Shown here: piece after piece, positions 35,801 to 46,695 of the stretch
How positions within the stretch are numbered: position 1 is the stretch's first letter
Layout of the letters: each line of letters begins with the position of its first letter
Origin: Denticeps clupeoides
Lineage: Eukaryota > Chordata > Actinopteri > Clupeiformes > Denticipitidae
Reading direction: 5' to 3'
Length of the DNA: 64,000 bases
Assembly: GCF_900700375.1 (NCBI RefSeq)
Contig: NC_041711.1
Coordinates: 18,717,279-18,781,278 of the forward strand
Notes under the pieces: model-generated
What the model was told of the DNA's origin: nothing
Seen by the model: the letters and a program-made list of their open reading frames with translations, nothing else
The model's database searches: none
Program-made: the position numbers and the translations under genes

Positions 35801-37629
35801 CATTGCCGAGATGAAGAGAAGAGACACAGAGCTGAAGCAACTTTCCCATAATGAGGATCACATCATGTTTCTTCAGGTGCTGCACCTAAGTCACATTAGT
35901 ACCTTAGTACACCTTAGTAACCTTACATCACATTCATGCCGTCACTGTGACCCTTCATGAAATATTGTGCTTGACAGACATAGACCAATCAAAGAAGCCC
36001 AGCAATGTTAACCTCAGATGATGTAGCTTATTAGTTGAGGTGATGCCTTCATTTTTGTGGAGTTCATAAATATCATAAATTTCATAAAGTGATATATAAA
36101 GTGTATATAAAAAGTGTACACAAAAAAAAAAAAGAATTATTTTTAAAAATGGTTGCATAAATGTGCACAATCTTAAACTAATGCTTTATTGAAGCATCTT
36201 TGCAAATTATATAAAAAATAAATAAATATTATTTAAATGCCAAATACCAGACATAGCTTATCAGTGTTTTCATTATTGCTACAAAACTAGGAGTTTCCAG
36301 TTGTTGCACATTACATTCTGATAAAAGCTGAATCTGAATAAACATTTTGTAGATATAAATCTTTACTGTAAGAGAGTGTGTCATCTACTTACTGTAGATG
36401 ATGGTTGATATAATTGTTTTTTACTTCTTTTCAATAGAATACTCAGGCTCTCTTCACCTATCCTGAATCTGAAGAATTACCCCGATTTGCTGTCAGCCCA
36501 TACAAGTCATTTGAAGCCCTGAAGGAGTCACTAAATGTACTGAAAACTGGAATGGAAGGTTTCCTTGAAAATGCTGTTGTAAAGGTTTATAAAGAAGGTA
36601 TTAATGGCTACAATTAAATATCCATGAAGCACCCAACATTACAGCCATTTTATGTGTTTTATAACTGTTTAACATGTAAAAGAAATGCCTTCCACAATGG
36701 TGTATGAAGCATCATAATTCATAATTGTATACACATATTTATTGATTGATTGGTGTGATATATATTAAATAGTGTGACCTACCAAAACAAGATGTTACCA
36801 GAATTATTAGCTTTTTTTTTATAAAAAGGTCTTCATTCCAACCTATGGTGCTTAAAACAATTCATCAAGTGTCAGATGGTTAATCTTGGTGAATCTCTTC
36901 ACAGCGAAAATCACAGAAATTATTTCACCACCAGAGCCACAAACAAGAGAGGATTTTTTTACAATGTGAGTGTAATCAGTTATTTATTTTTTATTGTTTA
37001 GACTGTGGAAAACTAACTAAACAATGATCGACAGAGTAAAGAGTACAAGATAATGTATGCACGTTTATGTTTTTTTTTAATGGCAGAAAAATCTGTTCTC
37101 TGCAGATCTGGTCGTGCTTCACCTGGACATAAGCACTGCACACAGAGAATTATGTGTGTCTGAGGAGAACACACAGGTCACTCGCAGTGGAATTTCGGGA
37201 TCTCGCTCTCATCCAGAGAGATTTGACAACTACCGTCAGGTGCTGTGTAGCCAGGGTTTATCAGGACGGTGTTACTGGGAAGTATACTGGAATAAGGCTG
37301 TCGAAATCGTTGTCTCATATAAAGGGATTGACAGGAAAGCAATGAATGAATCTGGTCGCTTTGGGGAATATGGTCAGTCTTGGAAGCTCATTTGCCAAAC
37401 AAGGCATAATTACACTTTCTGCCACAAGAAAAAAGAGTTTCAAATCCCTGTTGCCGCCAACTCCCCAAAAGTAGGAGTGTACTTAGATCACAAGGCGGGA
37501 ACCTTGTCTTTCTACCGCGTGTCTGATCAGATGACCCTTCTGTACCGAGTGCAGGCCACCTTCTCTGAACCCCTCTATCCGGGATTCTGGCTTGATTGTG
37601 GATCCACAATAAAGATCTGCTCACAGTAG
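32842..37629 (+). CDS. finTRIM-type E3 ubiquitin ligase 2, frame conflict at exon 5/6
   Basis: Exons by homology to finTRIM 1: 32842-33420, 33750-33845, 35643-35876, 36438-36597, 36905-36965, 37106-37629. The RING finger (C14, C17, C29, H31, C34, C37), both B-box zinc sites and the coiled-coil exons of 96 and 234 bp are whole. The B30.2 exon is open for its full length (HPERFD, GVYLDHKAGTLSFYRVSDQM). Exon 5 is 61 bp, against 60 bp in the neighbour gene, because of a T7 run at 36954-36960, so exons 5 and 6 do not join in frame with GT-AG borders. Read literally, the protein stops shortly after the junction and lacks B30.2. The cause could be an assembly error in the T run, a real frameshift or an unusual splice. 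The ATG at 32842 was preferred over 32791 because it aligns with finTRIM 1. Intron 2 has gained three SINEs. Confidence 0.85.
34280..34466 (-). mobile_element. SINE family B in finTRIM 2 intron 2
   Basis: Reverse-oriented full-length copy: tail side ACATTTACAGCATTTATCAG first, then the middle TAAGTGTCTTGCTCAGGGAC, then the head with TTGAACCCGGGTC. Confidence 0.93.
34531..34768 (+). mobile_element. SINE family A in finTRIM 2 intron 2
   Basis: The head GCTGTGGTGGCCTAGCGG, B-box GGTTCGAATCC and tail ACAATCACTTCAGTTTC fit the family. Near full length. Confidence 0.93.
35042..35262 (-). mobile_element. SINE family A in finTRIM 2 intron 2, minus strand
   Basis: Reverse-oriented copy with ATACACTGCAGCACATCACA near its 3' end and a decayed head. 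Confidence 0.88.
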
Positions 37630-38273
37630 TTCAGTGACCAGACACCTGCTTAACAAACAGAGCAAAAGAAGGTTCATCAACAATGAGCGCCAGCAGTGCT
37701 TTATTATGTTTTATATAGTCTTAGATTTAATATTTTCTTAGATGTTTCCTGATCTGTTAATGCATGTGGGATAATGCACAGCTTTCATCCTGTGTTGTTG
37801 TGTATGGAAACAGAAAAAACCACAGAAATATTTTTCTGATCTGTACATCAAGGCGTGAGCGCAGAGAAAGGGCTTTGAAATGTACATCTCACACTGACCA
37901 GCAGTGAAAACGAAATAATGGAGACAGCAAGCTGGGATTTAAATATGTCCTTAATGTGTACCCTGTGTTTCAACAATGTGTCCAGCTGTTTTATTGCATC
38001 CTCTCCTGTTACAAGGCCATTGCTATCACTTGAGCAGATTGAAAGGCTTGCATTTTTTTATTTCATTATTTAAAATGAAAACATCAGACAGAGGAGATGC
38101 GAACTCAGAGTCAGGGCGGGTAATTGACTCATTTATTTCCGTTAGCTGTGCATTTGTCAGAGTGCTGGGCCTGTCCTGGCACACTGATGAATTAAAAACA
38201 CTCCTGGATTTGTGTGTGTGTTCCAAGAAGACAGTGAGAGAATATTATTATGGATGCTCTGGTTGACGAGGCC

Positions 38274-38279
38274 AATAAA
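38274..38279 (+). promoter_or_regulatory. candidate poly(A) signal of finTRIM 2
   Basis: AATAAA 645 nt after the finTRIM 2 stop codon, the first canonical hexamer downstream. The tail between holds no other gene. Confidence 0.35.
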
Positions 38280-39419
38280 GTATGATCATTACAATTCAAC
38301 AAATGACAATGGCCAAAATCAATAGCAGCAAGAGAATGAATTCAAATAGAACTTTATTCACACATGATCTTTTTGTAATCCTGTTGTTTGGTTAAAGGTT
38401 TGTACTACTTCTCAGAGCAAAAATCTGTAACTGTTTCCTGTGACTATGTGACCCCACTTCCAGAAATTCAGAAATGTGCTTGCATTAATGTAAGGTTCTG
38501 TTTAATTATGATAAATACTCAATGCATTTCAATGTTTCTGTTAAATAAAAAAAATCAATGACAATGTGCTTAAAATATCGGTGTATTTACGGAGCTATGT
38601 GTCACATTTGCAATTTTTTATGGTCAGTGTGATATAAGAGAGCAGGTGTGTGTGTGTGTTTGTGATTGAGTGAGAGAGACAGAGAGAGAGAGAAAGTGAA
38701 GGCCTGTGGCCAGTAGGTGGCATCTAGTCTCTGGATTTAATCTTAACTGAGACAGCACTGTGCTGTTCATGAAAAAACACACAGTGAAATCATATCCAAT
38801 ATGGGTCTGATTTATACATCAATGTAATAATTCAACTGAGAGGCTTAATAAAACACCATAAATCCATAAATTAACTGTGGGAATCGATGTTGTTGACATC
38901 ATCCACTGGATCATCCTCTGTATTAGATATGACCCCAGGGCACTGGCCCTGGGGTTAATATGTGATGAAGAACTGTATTATCAGAAAATCTGTAACTGCT
39001 CCCTGGAGAGCTGTGTGTGGAACCTAAAATGTCAAGTTTTCCATAGCAGCGACAACTGCATTCAGTACCGTTTAGGAACACACCCAGTGGGACAGGGAAA
39101 TGTCACCCTACGAGCAAGCAAGTCAGGCTACCTCACGATCTACCAGTGATCATCTCGAGGACAGTCTCAGATCACTAACATTTATTAGTAGAGCTTCAAA
39201 GGAAACCGCACACACCCACACTGGGAGCAGCTGCCTCGGTTTTTGTCTGTCGCTTCACATTATTAAGCGTCAAGTGAAATGCTGTCTCCTCAATGACTGC
39301 ACAACATTTTCCTAATACTGTATGTTCTTCATAGATCTAATGCAAGGTGAAGTGAATGCCAAGTTTACAGGCGGAGTCTGTTCAGAGGGTTCTTGTTCTC
39401 AATGTCTTGAAGAAAAAAT
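38280..39419. other. gene-free interval after the finTRIM pair
   Basis: AT-rich, with a short TG/GA tract near 38647-38695 and a perfect CTCF core at 38710-38722. An 89-codon open stretch from about 38877 has no recognisable family and no clear exon borders. Confidence 0.4.
38710..38722 (+). promoter_or_regulatory. CTCF-like motif, perfect core
   Basis: CCAGTAGGTGGCA matches the vertebrate CTCF core CCASYAGRKGGCR at all 13 positions. It lies at the right edge of the finTRIM block. Confidence 0.4.
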
Positions 39420-39611
39420 ATGGGGTGGTAGTAGTCTAGTGGGTAACACACTCGCCTGTGAACCAGAAGACCCAGGTTCAAATCCCACTTACTACCATTG
39501 TGTCCCTGAGCAAGACACTTAACCCTAAGTTGCTCCAGGGGGACTCTCCCTGTAACTACTGCTTGTAAGTCGCTCTGGATAAGGGCGTCTGATAAATGCT
39601 GTAAATGTAAA
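39420..39611 (+). mobile_element. SINE family B, full length
   Basis: The best copy in the window: head GGGGTGGTAGTAGTCTAGTG, B-box GGTTCAAATCC, body ending GATAAGGGCGTCTGATAAAT and an A-rich tail. Confidence 0.95.
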
Positions 39612-39849
39612 AAATATATATAATTAAATGTTCTTTTTCCAGTTCCAAACCTTAATGCTTTGCCACTTTCTTTTATCGTATATCACTTAGAGTGATTTTA
39701 TTTTATTCCACCAGCAGCTGTTTTTGGTGATGTATGTATAGTAGTAGTTAATTTCTCTTGTTTGCGCAGATTGCAATAATTTATTCATTCAAATGTTTTT
39801 TAAATGTGACTGTAAGTCTTTGTGTCTCTAACATTTGATTAATAAGCTA

Positions 39850-41401
39850 TACAGTCATGGCCAAAGGTTGACACAACCTGACACAAATGACACAAATACT
39901 GGTTTTCACAATGTTTGCTGCTTCCATTTTTATTATGGCAATTTGCATATACTCAAGAATGTTATGAAGAGTATATCAGATAAAATGCAAAGTCTCACAA
40001 AAGTCTCGCAAAATAAAAACTTCCACTTCATTTCACTGCCTCAAGTCTTGAATTCATTGTTCTTTCTCTGTTAACCATGGTTACCTGCAAGGAAACACAA
40101 TCAGTCATCATTGCGTTCCATAAAAAGGCAAGGATATTGCTGCTACTAATATTGCATCTAAATCAACCATTTTTCAGATCAAAAACTTCAAGGTTCATGG
40201 CTTCAAGGTTCCCAAGAAAGTCCAAAGCTTGCTTAGGAATGGCAGCAGGCAGGTGTGAGTGCATCTGCACGCACAGTGAGGCAAAGACTATTGGAGGATG
40301 ACCTGCCACTTCTCTCCAAGAAAGACATCAAGGACGGACTGTTATTCTGCAAAAAATACAGGGATTGGATTGCTGAGGACTGGGGTCAAGTCATTTAAAA
40401 GGTGAGTCCTGTCTCGTGCCAACAGTAAAGCATCCTGAGACCATTCATGTGTGCTCCTCATTTAAAGGAGTGGGTTCATTCACAATTTTGCCTAAAAACA
40501 CAGCAATGAATAAAGAATGGTACCAAAGAATGGTATCACTGCATGGCCAGGAAAATCCAATTGAGAACTTGTGGTCAATCCTCAAGAGGCAGGTGGACAA
40601 AAAAAAACCAACACATTCTGACAAACTCCAAGCACTTATTATGAAGGGCCAACACTGCAAATATTGATGTAAACTTGATGTAATTGTCAAAAAAAGCCTT
40701 TGGAGCTATGTTACGTCCCTGGATGTATGCTCCCACGTGTTCTGTGTGTCTGGCTGTGTTTTTGTGTCCTGTCTCTTTTAGGTTGACTTCGTGGGAAGCC
40801 TACCAGCTCCACCTACCATCTGCCTATTGGTCACCTCCACCTATATAAAGAGACTTTAGATGGTGTTCGGGAGGTCCCCAGGGTCTGCTAGACCCTTGCT
40901 CTTTTGGGAAGTCCCCAGGGTCCACGGAGATCTGCAAGGAGCTCCGTTGGGGATCTCATTCGTGTGTCTTGTTGCCATGTGTGATAGACCCTTTGTTGTT
41001 AGCCTGTGTTAGCCTGTTAACTTTATGTGCCCTTTTCGTTGTGTGTGTGTTTAAGTTATCCCTGTTGGACAATCCCTTCCTTTAGGCTGTGCTGATGTTG
41101 TTTAGCTGTGCTGAGTCTGCTGTTTCATTGTACCTGTTAGCGCACTGTAAATAAAAGCACTATTTGTATGCTTTGTTTGGTTGTGTATGTAACAGGGGAC
41201 GTCTTCCTCTCCACACGCTTGTCGCATTTCTTAGACCCCTATATATAGGAATATAACAAACTTATACAATGCTTGTAATTATACTTCAGTACACCACAGA
41301 CACAACTGACAAAAAGATCGAAAAATAATGAAGCAGCAAACTTCAAAACAGTAGCAAAAACAGTATTTGTGTCATTCTCAAAACCTTTGGTTATGACTGT
41401 A
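39850..41401 (+). mobile_element. Tc1/mariner DNA transposon, internally deleted, with an LTR insertion
   Basis: The terminal repeats are TACAGTCATGGCCAAAGGTT on the left and the inverse ending CCTTTGGTTATGACTGTA on the right. Between them are ordered pieces of a fish Tc1 transposase: the N-terminal part near 40080 (MVTCKETQSVIIAFHKKA), the middle near 40230-40400 and the C-terminal part near 40560 (ENLWSILKRQVDKK). Large parts are missing and the frame is broken. An LTR about 0.55 kb long has inserted near the right end. Confidence 0.88.
40709..41258 (+). mobile_element. solo LTR, retrovirus/Gypsy-like fossil
   Basis: The piece begins TGTTAC, holds a TATATAAAGAG box near 40851 and an AATAAA signal near 41150, and ends either GTAACA near 41194 or ATAACA at 41258. 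No internal coding region accompanies it. It sits inside the Tc1 element at 39850-41401 and is therefore younger. The family is uncertain and no clear target duplication was seen. Confidence 0.5.
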
Positions 41402-43638
41402 TGTGTTGAGATGTGTTGCATTTTTTGGTATGTTGCTATGGTTTAATTCATTAATTCACAACTTAATATGATTGGGACAATCCACATATTACAGTTTTAA
41501 GAGCACACCTCCAGCCAATCATAATTAAGCATTCACTATGGTACACTGCCTAAATAATGTAATTTCCATTGGGGAATAGTCCCTAATGTGATCAGATTAA
41601 AGATTTTCCTGGTGCCACAAGAGGTATTCAGATTTTAAATTTGAATTGTGTTTGTAATACTATGGTGCACAAATCACAGAGGGCTGTGTTTGAGCAAAAT
41701 TCAGTCCCACTGCATCTAAAGTCCATACTTTACTGAAACAAGCTTCATGAAATGAGCTGCCTATTTGTTGCATCTTATTAGAGAAGTTAGACTTTTTATC
41801 TAAATCAATTCAGCATCTTAATTTGAAGTGACTGAGACTTATTGGAAGATCACAATGAATTTTAAATCAGCAAGACGGTCTATTTTGCGTTCCAGAAATT
41901 TCTTCATTAATGCAGTCAGTGGTGAATGTCATTATGAACAGAAAGTGAAAAAGGAGGCTAGAGAAGCACAGCGAAAGAGGGAAAATGTGAGACAGTATGA
42001 CATATTTAATTTATGTTGAAATACCCAGCTCATTTTGAAACATGCACAATTCCTATTTAGCCTAGATCATTTAATTTGTTATTTAGAGAAATAATCAGCA
42101 TGCTGGTAATGAATATTCCCTTTATACTATGCCCATGTTTTATTAGATTTTTATTTTGTGAAGCAAAAGAAGGCAGTTCAACTCCAACTGATCTTTTTAA
42201 TAATTAGAATTTGTTAAGTGTTAACCACTGCGAGACCTATGGTCAGCATGTAGCTCTATGCTGTTTTTAGTGCAGCTCTCATGTCATACAGCAAGGGTTT
42301 GAATCCCGACTCTGCTTCCCTCAGCTGTCTCTGTCAGCTGCATCTGGAGCGTGAGTGGCTCAGAGCAGACATTCACTCATTCACCAGCCCACCACATGGT
42401 GAACACAATATGCATACATTCATAAGAACAATTTAGAGTCGCCATTTTACCTAGTGATCATGCCTTTGTGCTACCCAGAGCAAAAGCACACAAATTCCAC
42501 GCACATAAAGCCAGAATCAAGACTCAAACTCACAACTTGGGAGATGTAAGGCCACATTACTAAGTGCCATGCCACATTGTGGCAAATTTTCTGTGAGAAC
42601 CTCCATCATGCTTTCACACTTCATGTGCATTGCAATAGAAGTGTTCTTGTTTCTCAGACAGATGATGAACAGTTCATATTAAGATGCTGGCCAATTGAAA
42701 CAGTGGGAAAGGGAAAAAGACATTCATGAGATAACATTGTCCATATATGCATGCTCAATGCAGAAAAAAAATATTTGATGCTCTCTTTCCCTTCAAAGCT
42801 TAGCCTTTTCCAGTTATCAATTCTGCACAGAATAGATCAGATGCCTGTGATCCAGCAGAGATGCAATTACTGCTTTGAATCGGTTGGGGCAAACGTTTTT
42901 AGCTCTCAGTGAGCAGAGATATTCTGGATAAATCTGACCAAATTTATTTAAGGCTATAGATCTGCTGTAGACACAGAGGGAAAATATAGGATTCAGCATG
43001 TCAGCATTGCAGTCCCATATTCCCATCTAAGAGCTATATGTGTAGAGAGAGAGTGAGATTACATTGACGTTTCAATTCCTCAGTCCTATATCTCTGCATG
43101 CAGTACTTCTTCTTAGAAGTGACATTAACACATTCTGCTGGATATTCTGTTGCAGATTAAAACCTCAGGTCCTTTAAGTGATTGTCGGTGAGTGCTGAGT
43201 TTTCGTTTGTGTGCCTTTATTGTGGGCAGGTTCCCTTTACTGCTGCAGAGAATCAGCAGGTTCCATGTTGCAACACATGTGCAGCACTGGCAGCATGGCC
43301 TTTCAGGATGTCTGATGTTCACACCCAGGAGCTAACCCAGCTGCACTGTTCTCACAGTCCATGCAGAAAGAGATTTGTGAAGATACTGTAGGGCATCTGC
43401 TGTAATGGGTCTGACAGTCTGGCTCAGAGCTGAGAGAAAGGTCAGTCTGTCAGAATGAGGAATGGACTCTTAATCTCAGACACAGGTGGCTCAGCACAGC
43501 CTCAAGAGCCAGCTGCACTTTCTTTAGATACAGCTTTATTCATTTGTGCTGAATTTATGTTTGGATTCACATCAGTAAATTCAAAATATGAGCACCTTGG
43601 TTGGTGACCACCTATGAGCACATATTATTCTTAAATAG
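41402..43638. other. gene-free interval
   Basis: AT-rich. A diverged SINE-like block lies at about 42230-42585. The segment 42650-43030 is complex single-copy sequence and may be a conserved non-coding element. The open frame at 41828-42019 has no recognisable product. Confidence 0.4.
42230..42585 (-). mobile_element. old SINE-like repeat, minus strand
   Basis: It carries pieces typical of a widespread fish SINE read in reverse (CAATTTAGAGTCGCC, ACAAATTCCACGCAC, GACTCAAACTCACAACTT and a trailing TAAGTGCCATGCC). Strongly diverged, so the edges are rough. Confidence 0.4.
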
Positions 43639-43856
43639 CCAGTGGTGGCCTAGAGGGTAAGGAAGCTGACTTGCATCCAAAGGGATGCAGGTACAAATCC
43701 CAAACCACCAAGGTGAGGTCCCCTTCAGCAAGGTACCGTCTTCACACACTGCTCACCAGGCCATCTTCATGGCCACTAAGGGTGATGGGTTAAATGCAGA
43801 GGACAATTTTTGTTGTGTACTCACATCACAATGACCAAAACAATTAATTTTACTTC
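43639..43856 (+). mobile_element. SINE family A, diverged copy
   Basis: The head AGTGGTGGCCTAGAGGG and body GGGTGATGGGTTAAATGCAG are kept. The middle is shortened and the tail mutated. Confidence 0.85.
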
Positions 43857-44029
43857 TACATCTTTTTTATGTTGGCTGATTCATACAAAATTTACTGTAT
43901 GCAATTAAAAGTAAAAATTTGTCATACAATTTCTGTTTAGATTTTTTATAAAGGCTTTTGTCATAGAAAACAGTTTTGCTGCATCACATTGACTGATATG
44001 CATGTCTAAATGGCATTTTAATAATACAT

Positions 44030-44610
44030 CTCTGTATATGCTAGTTGTGGAAATATGGTTCTTCTGTGGGGTCTGATTTCATGTAATTTCTAAAAGCAGA
44101 TTGTAAAATACTGCTTATTTAAGTCCACCACTGAGATCTGAGTGCCATAAATTTAGTTATTTATGTATTTATTATTGATTCATATTTTTTATTGGACAGG
44201 AGTTGCACTTCATCATTTGGAAATGGCTGGGTTTAAAGAGGTAACATTTTTACAATGAACAAACCGTCTTCCTAAATGCTAGTCGTGGGAATGTGGTCAC
44301 TCTATTCAGACAAGATTGGTAAGTTTTAATGGGCGTTAACCACTACATGTAGCAATACTGTTCAGACAAAACAAGATTGTTGAGTTTCAATGAGCTGAGC
44401 TTGTAGAGCGGGATTTTAAGTTAACAAACCGTATTTTCTGGAATGCAAATTGTTGCTATGTGGTTCTTCTGTTCTGACAAGAATGGTAGGTTTCAAGCAC
44501 TATTTCACAATAGCAGCCCTAGTATTTGGTTGACCCATATGTAGCAATACTGTTCAGACAAGATCAGTTAGTTTTAATGGGCACTGGTCTGACTACAAGT
44601 CATTTCTAAA
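44030..44610 (+). repeat. degenerate tandem repeat
   Basis: The motif GTAGCAATACTGTTCAGACA and the neighbouring AAGATTGGTAAGTTTTAATG recur in altered form at about 44295, 44350, 44460 and 44540, and a weaker trace lies near 44055. The unit is about 80-110 bp and badly decayed. Confidence 0.5.
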
Positions 44611-44666
44611 GGCAGATTCTGAAAGCCAGTTGGCCTAAGGAAATATACTGCTCTATTTGAATGTTA

Positions 44667-45020
44667 TACAGGGTGGGCCGTTTATATGGATACACCTTAA
44701 TAAAATGGGAATGGTTGGTGATATTAACGTCCTGTTTGTCGCACATTAGTATATGTGAGGGGGCAAACTTTTCAAGTTGGGTGGTGACCATAGTGGCCAT
44801 TTTGAAGTCGGCCATTGGATCCAACTTTTGTTTTTTCAATAGGAATGTGACACATCAAATTTATTGGTAAATTCACAACGTAATGTAACTTTATTCTTTT
44901 AACGTAACTTTATTCTTACATGAGTTATTTACAAGTTTCTGACCACTTATAAAATGTGTTCAATGTCACAAACCATTCCCATTTTATTAAGTTGTATCCA
45001 TATAAATGGCCCACCCTGTA
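44667..45020. mobile_element. mariner-type MITE, 354 bp
   Basis: Inverted ends of about 50 bp begin TACAGGGTGGGCC and end GGCCCACCCTGTA, with TA at both borders. The inside matches only the ends of a longer mariner-like transposon and has no transposase. Confidence 0.9.
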
Positions 45021-45352
45021 GATTATTGGATACTCACGTTTCACTTAAGAAACCACGCTCTCATTCTTTTAAAGATAGTACATTAACAATTTCAAAATAT
45101 GCTTTGTTCTCATATTATGTGATTGTTTTCACACTGTAGCAGTTGTAAGTGATTTACAGTAATTGCAGTAATTTACAGTAATTCGCATTACGGTAACATT
45201 CTAGACACAATTAGTATCCCAGAGTGATAAAATGTTAATAGACAATGTGTAATATCACCCAAAGTATTAGGACTTCATCCTGTTATAATTGTATAAGTTA
45301 TCCTTAATATGCCAAACTTTTCCTCCTTTCTACCTTTCCTCCTCACATGCTT

Positions 45353-45414
45353 TCATCTTTCCATTTCAGCTTTTCAAGCCATAATCATGTTCATTCATGA
45401 ATAGTAAATTGTGC
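45353..45414. repeat. left arm of a 62-bp inverted repeat
   Basis: The reverse complement of 46227-46288 matches this stretch with two differences (shared core TCATGAATAGTAAATTGTGC). The arms are 812 bp apart and a SINE A copy lies between them. Confidence 0.8.
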
Positions 45415-45559
45415 ACAGGAATTTGGAGTGCAGGATGCCAAGAAAGTGAAGATCATTTGTCTTCTTAAAATTTGTAAAACCTGCAGTCACATCATTAACT
45501 ATTATACTACCCGCTGCTTGATGACAGCAAAAGGGCTCAGGAGATTATTTGAAAGCAGG

Positions 45560-45780
45560 AGGCGAGTGCTGCCCCAGAAGGTTGTTGGTTCAAATTCCGA
45601 ACCGCCAAGGTGCCACTGAGGTGCCACTGAGCAAAGCACCATCCCCACACACTGCTCCCCGGGCGCCTGTCATGGCTGCCCACTGCTCACCAAGGGTGAT
45701 GGATTAAAAGCAGAGGACACGTTTTGTTGTGTGCACCGTGTGCTGTGCTGAAGTGTTTCTCAATCAGCATTGCTTCACAT
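45560..45780 (+). mobile_element. SINE family A, head-truncated
   Basis: B-box GGTTCAAATTCC, then the family body, including the internal duplication also found at 26701-26950. The A-box end is not recognisable. Confidence 0.88.
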
Positions 45781-46226
45781 AAAGGTTTTGACTTATTTCC
45801 ACACTGAAATGTGCTGTTTCTTTCATTTCTTCTGCGATTTGGCAGAATACTATATATCATTATGAAAATGAAATATGTTTTTCCTTCTCTCAGATTTTTT
45901 TCCATGTTAGTCATCTTTAAATGTTTCAGATCATCAATTAGTCAAAGACACCACAAGTAATAATAAAATGTGGTTTAGCAGCAACAGAGGAATGAACTCA
46001 CAACAGAGTAACAGAGCAAGGATGGCCACCATGAGGACGCTGACCTCTCCCTCATTTGTTTCCAAGTAGGCAGCCTCGTGGGCGTCCACACACACTGGGA
46101 GGTGGATATGGAATCAAGCATTTGCAATGAGTCTTTCTGGGGGGAATTTTGTAGATCAACCACATTGGAGTTTTTTTTTAGCATGAACCATCTTTTTAAG
46201 TTCTGGTCAGGACATAGACTCTACTG

Positions 46227-46288
46227 TGCACAATTTACTATTCATGAATGAACCTGATTATGGCTTGACAAGCTGAAATGGAAAGATG
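46227..46288. repeat. right arm of a 62-bp inverted repeat
   Basis: Inverse partner of 45353-45414. It directly precedes a Tc1 remnant. Confidence 0.8.
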
Positions 46289-46304
46289 TAGAGTCTAGGT
46301 CACT

Positions 46305-46695
46305 CCAAAGTCTTCATTCTGTTTTCTTCAGCCAATCAGAGGTGGACTTACTGTTGTGTTTTGGACCACTGTCCTGTTGCAGAATTCATGCCATTTTATG
46401 GAATCATGAACACTGTCTCTCACTGTGGTTCACTGAAGTCCCAAAGCTTTAGAAATGGCTTTGTTACCTTTTCCAGGCTGATAGATCACAAGTTTCACAT
46501 TTGTTCCTGAATTTGGCATAATGTCTAGCTTTTGACAATATTTTGCCCACATCACTTTTTCAGGCAGGTCTTCTTTAAGTGATTTCTTGATTGAGAACAG
46601 GTATGGCAATTATTTGGCCTGGGAGTGGCTAGAAATATTGAACTCAGGTAAGAAATCAGAGAGGACAAAAACACTTTTTCACACCACCTCATAGG
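46305..46695 (-). mobile_element. Tc1/mariner remnant, minus strand
   Basis: The reverse complement holds Tc1 transposase pieces. The given strand reads CAATCAGAGGTGGACTTACT, TTGGACCACTGTCCTGTTGC and CCCAAAGCTTTAGAAATGGC, which are parts of a common fish Tc1 family. The central part is deleted and no intact frame remains. Confidence 0.75.

Noticed and set aside
38877-39149. 89-codon open frame after finTRIM 2
   Set aside because: No recognisable family, no good splice borders, and the start is not an ATG.
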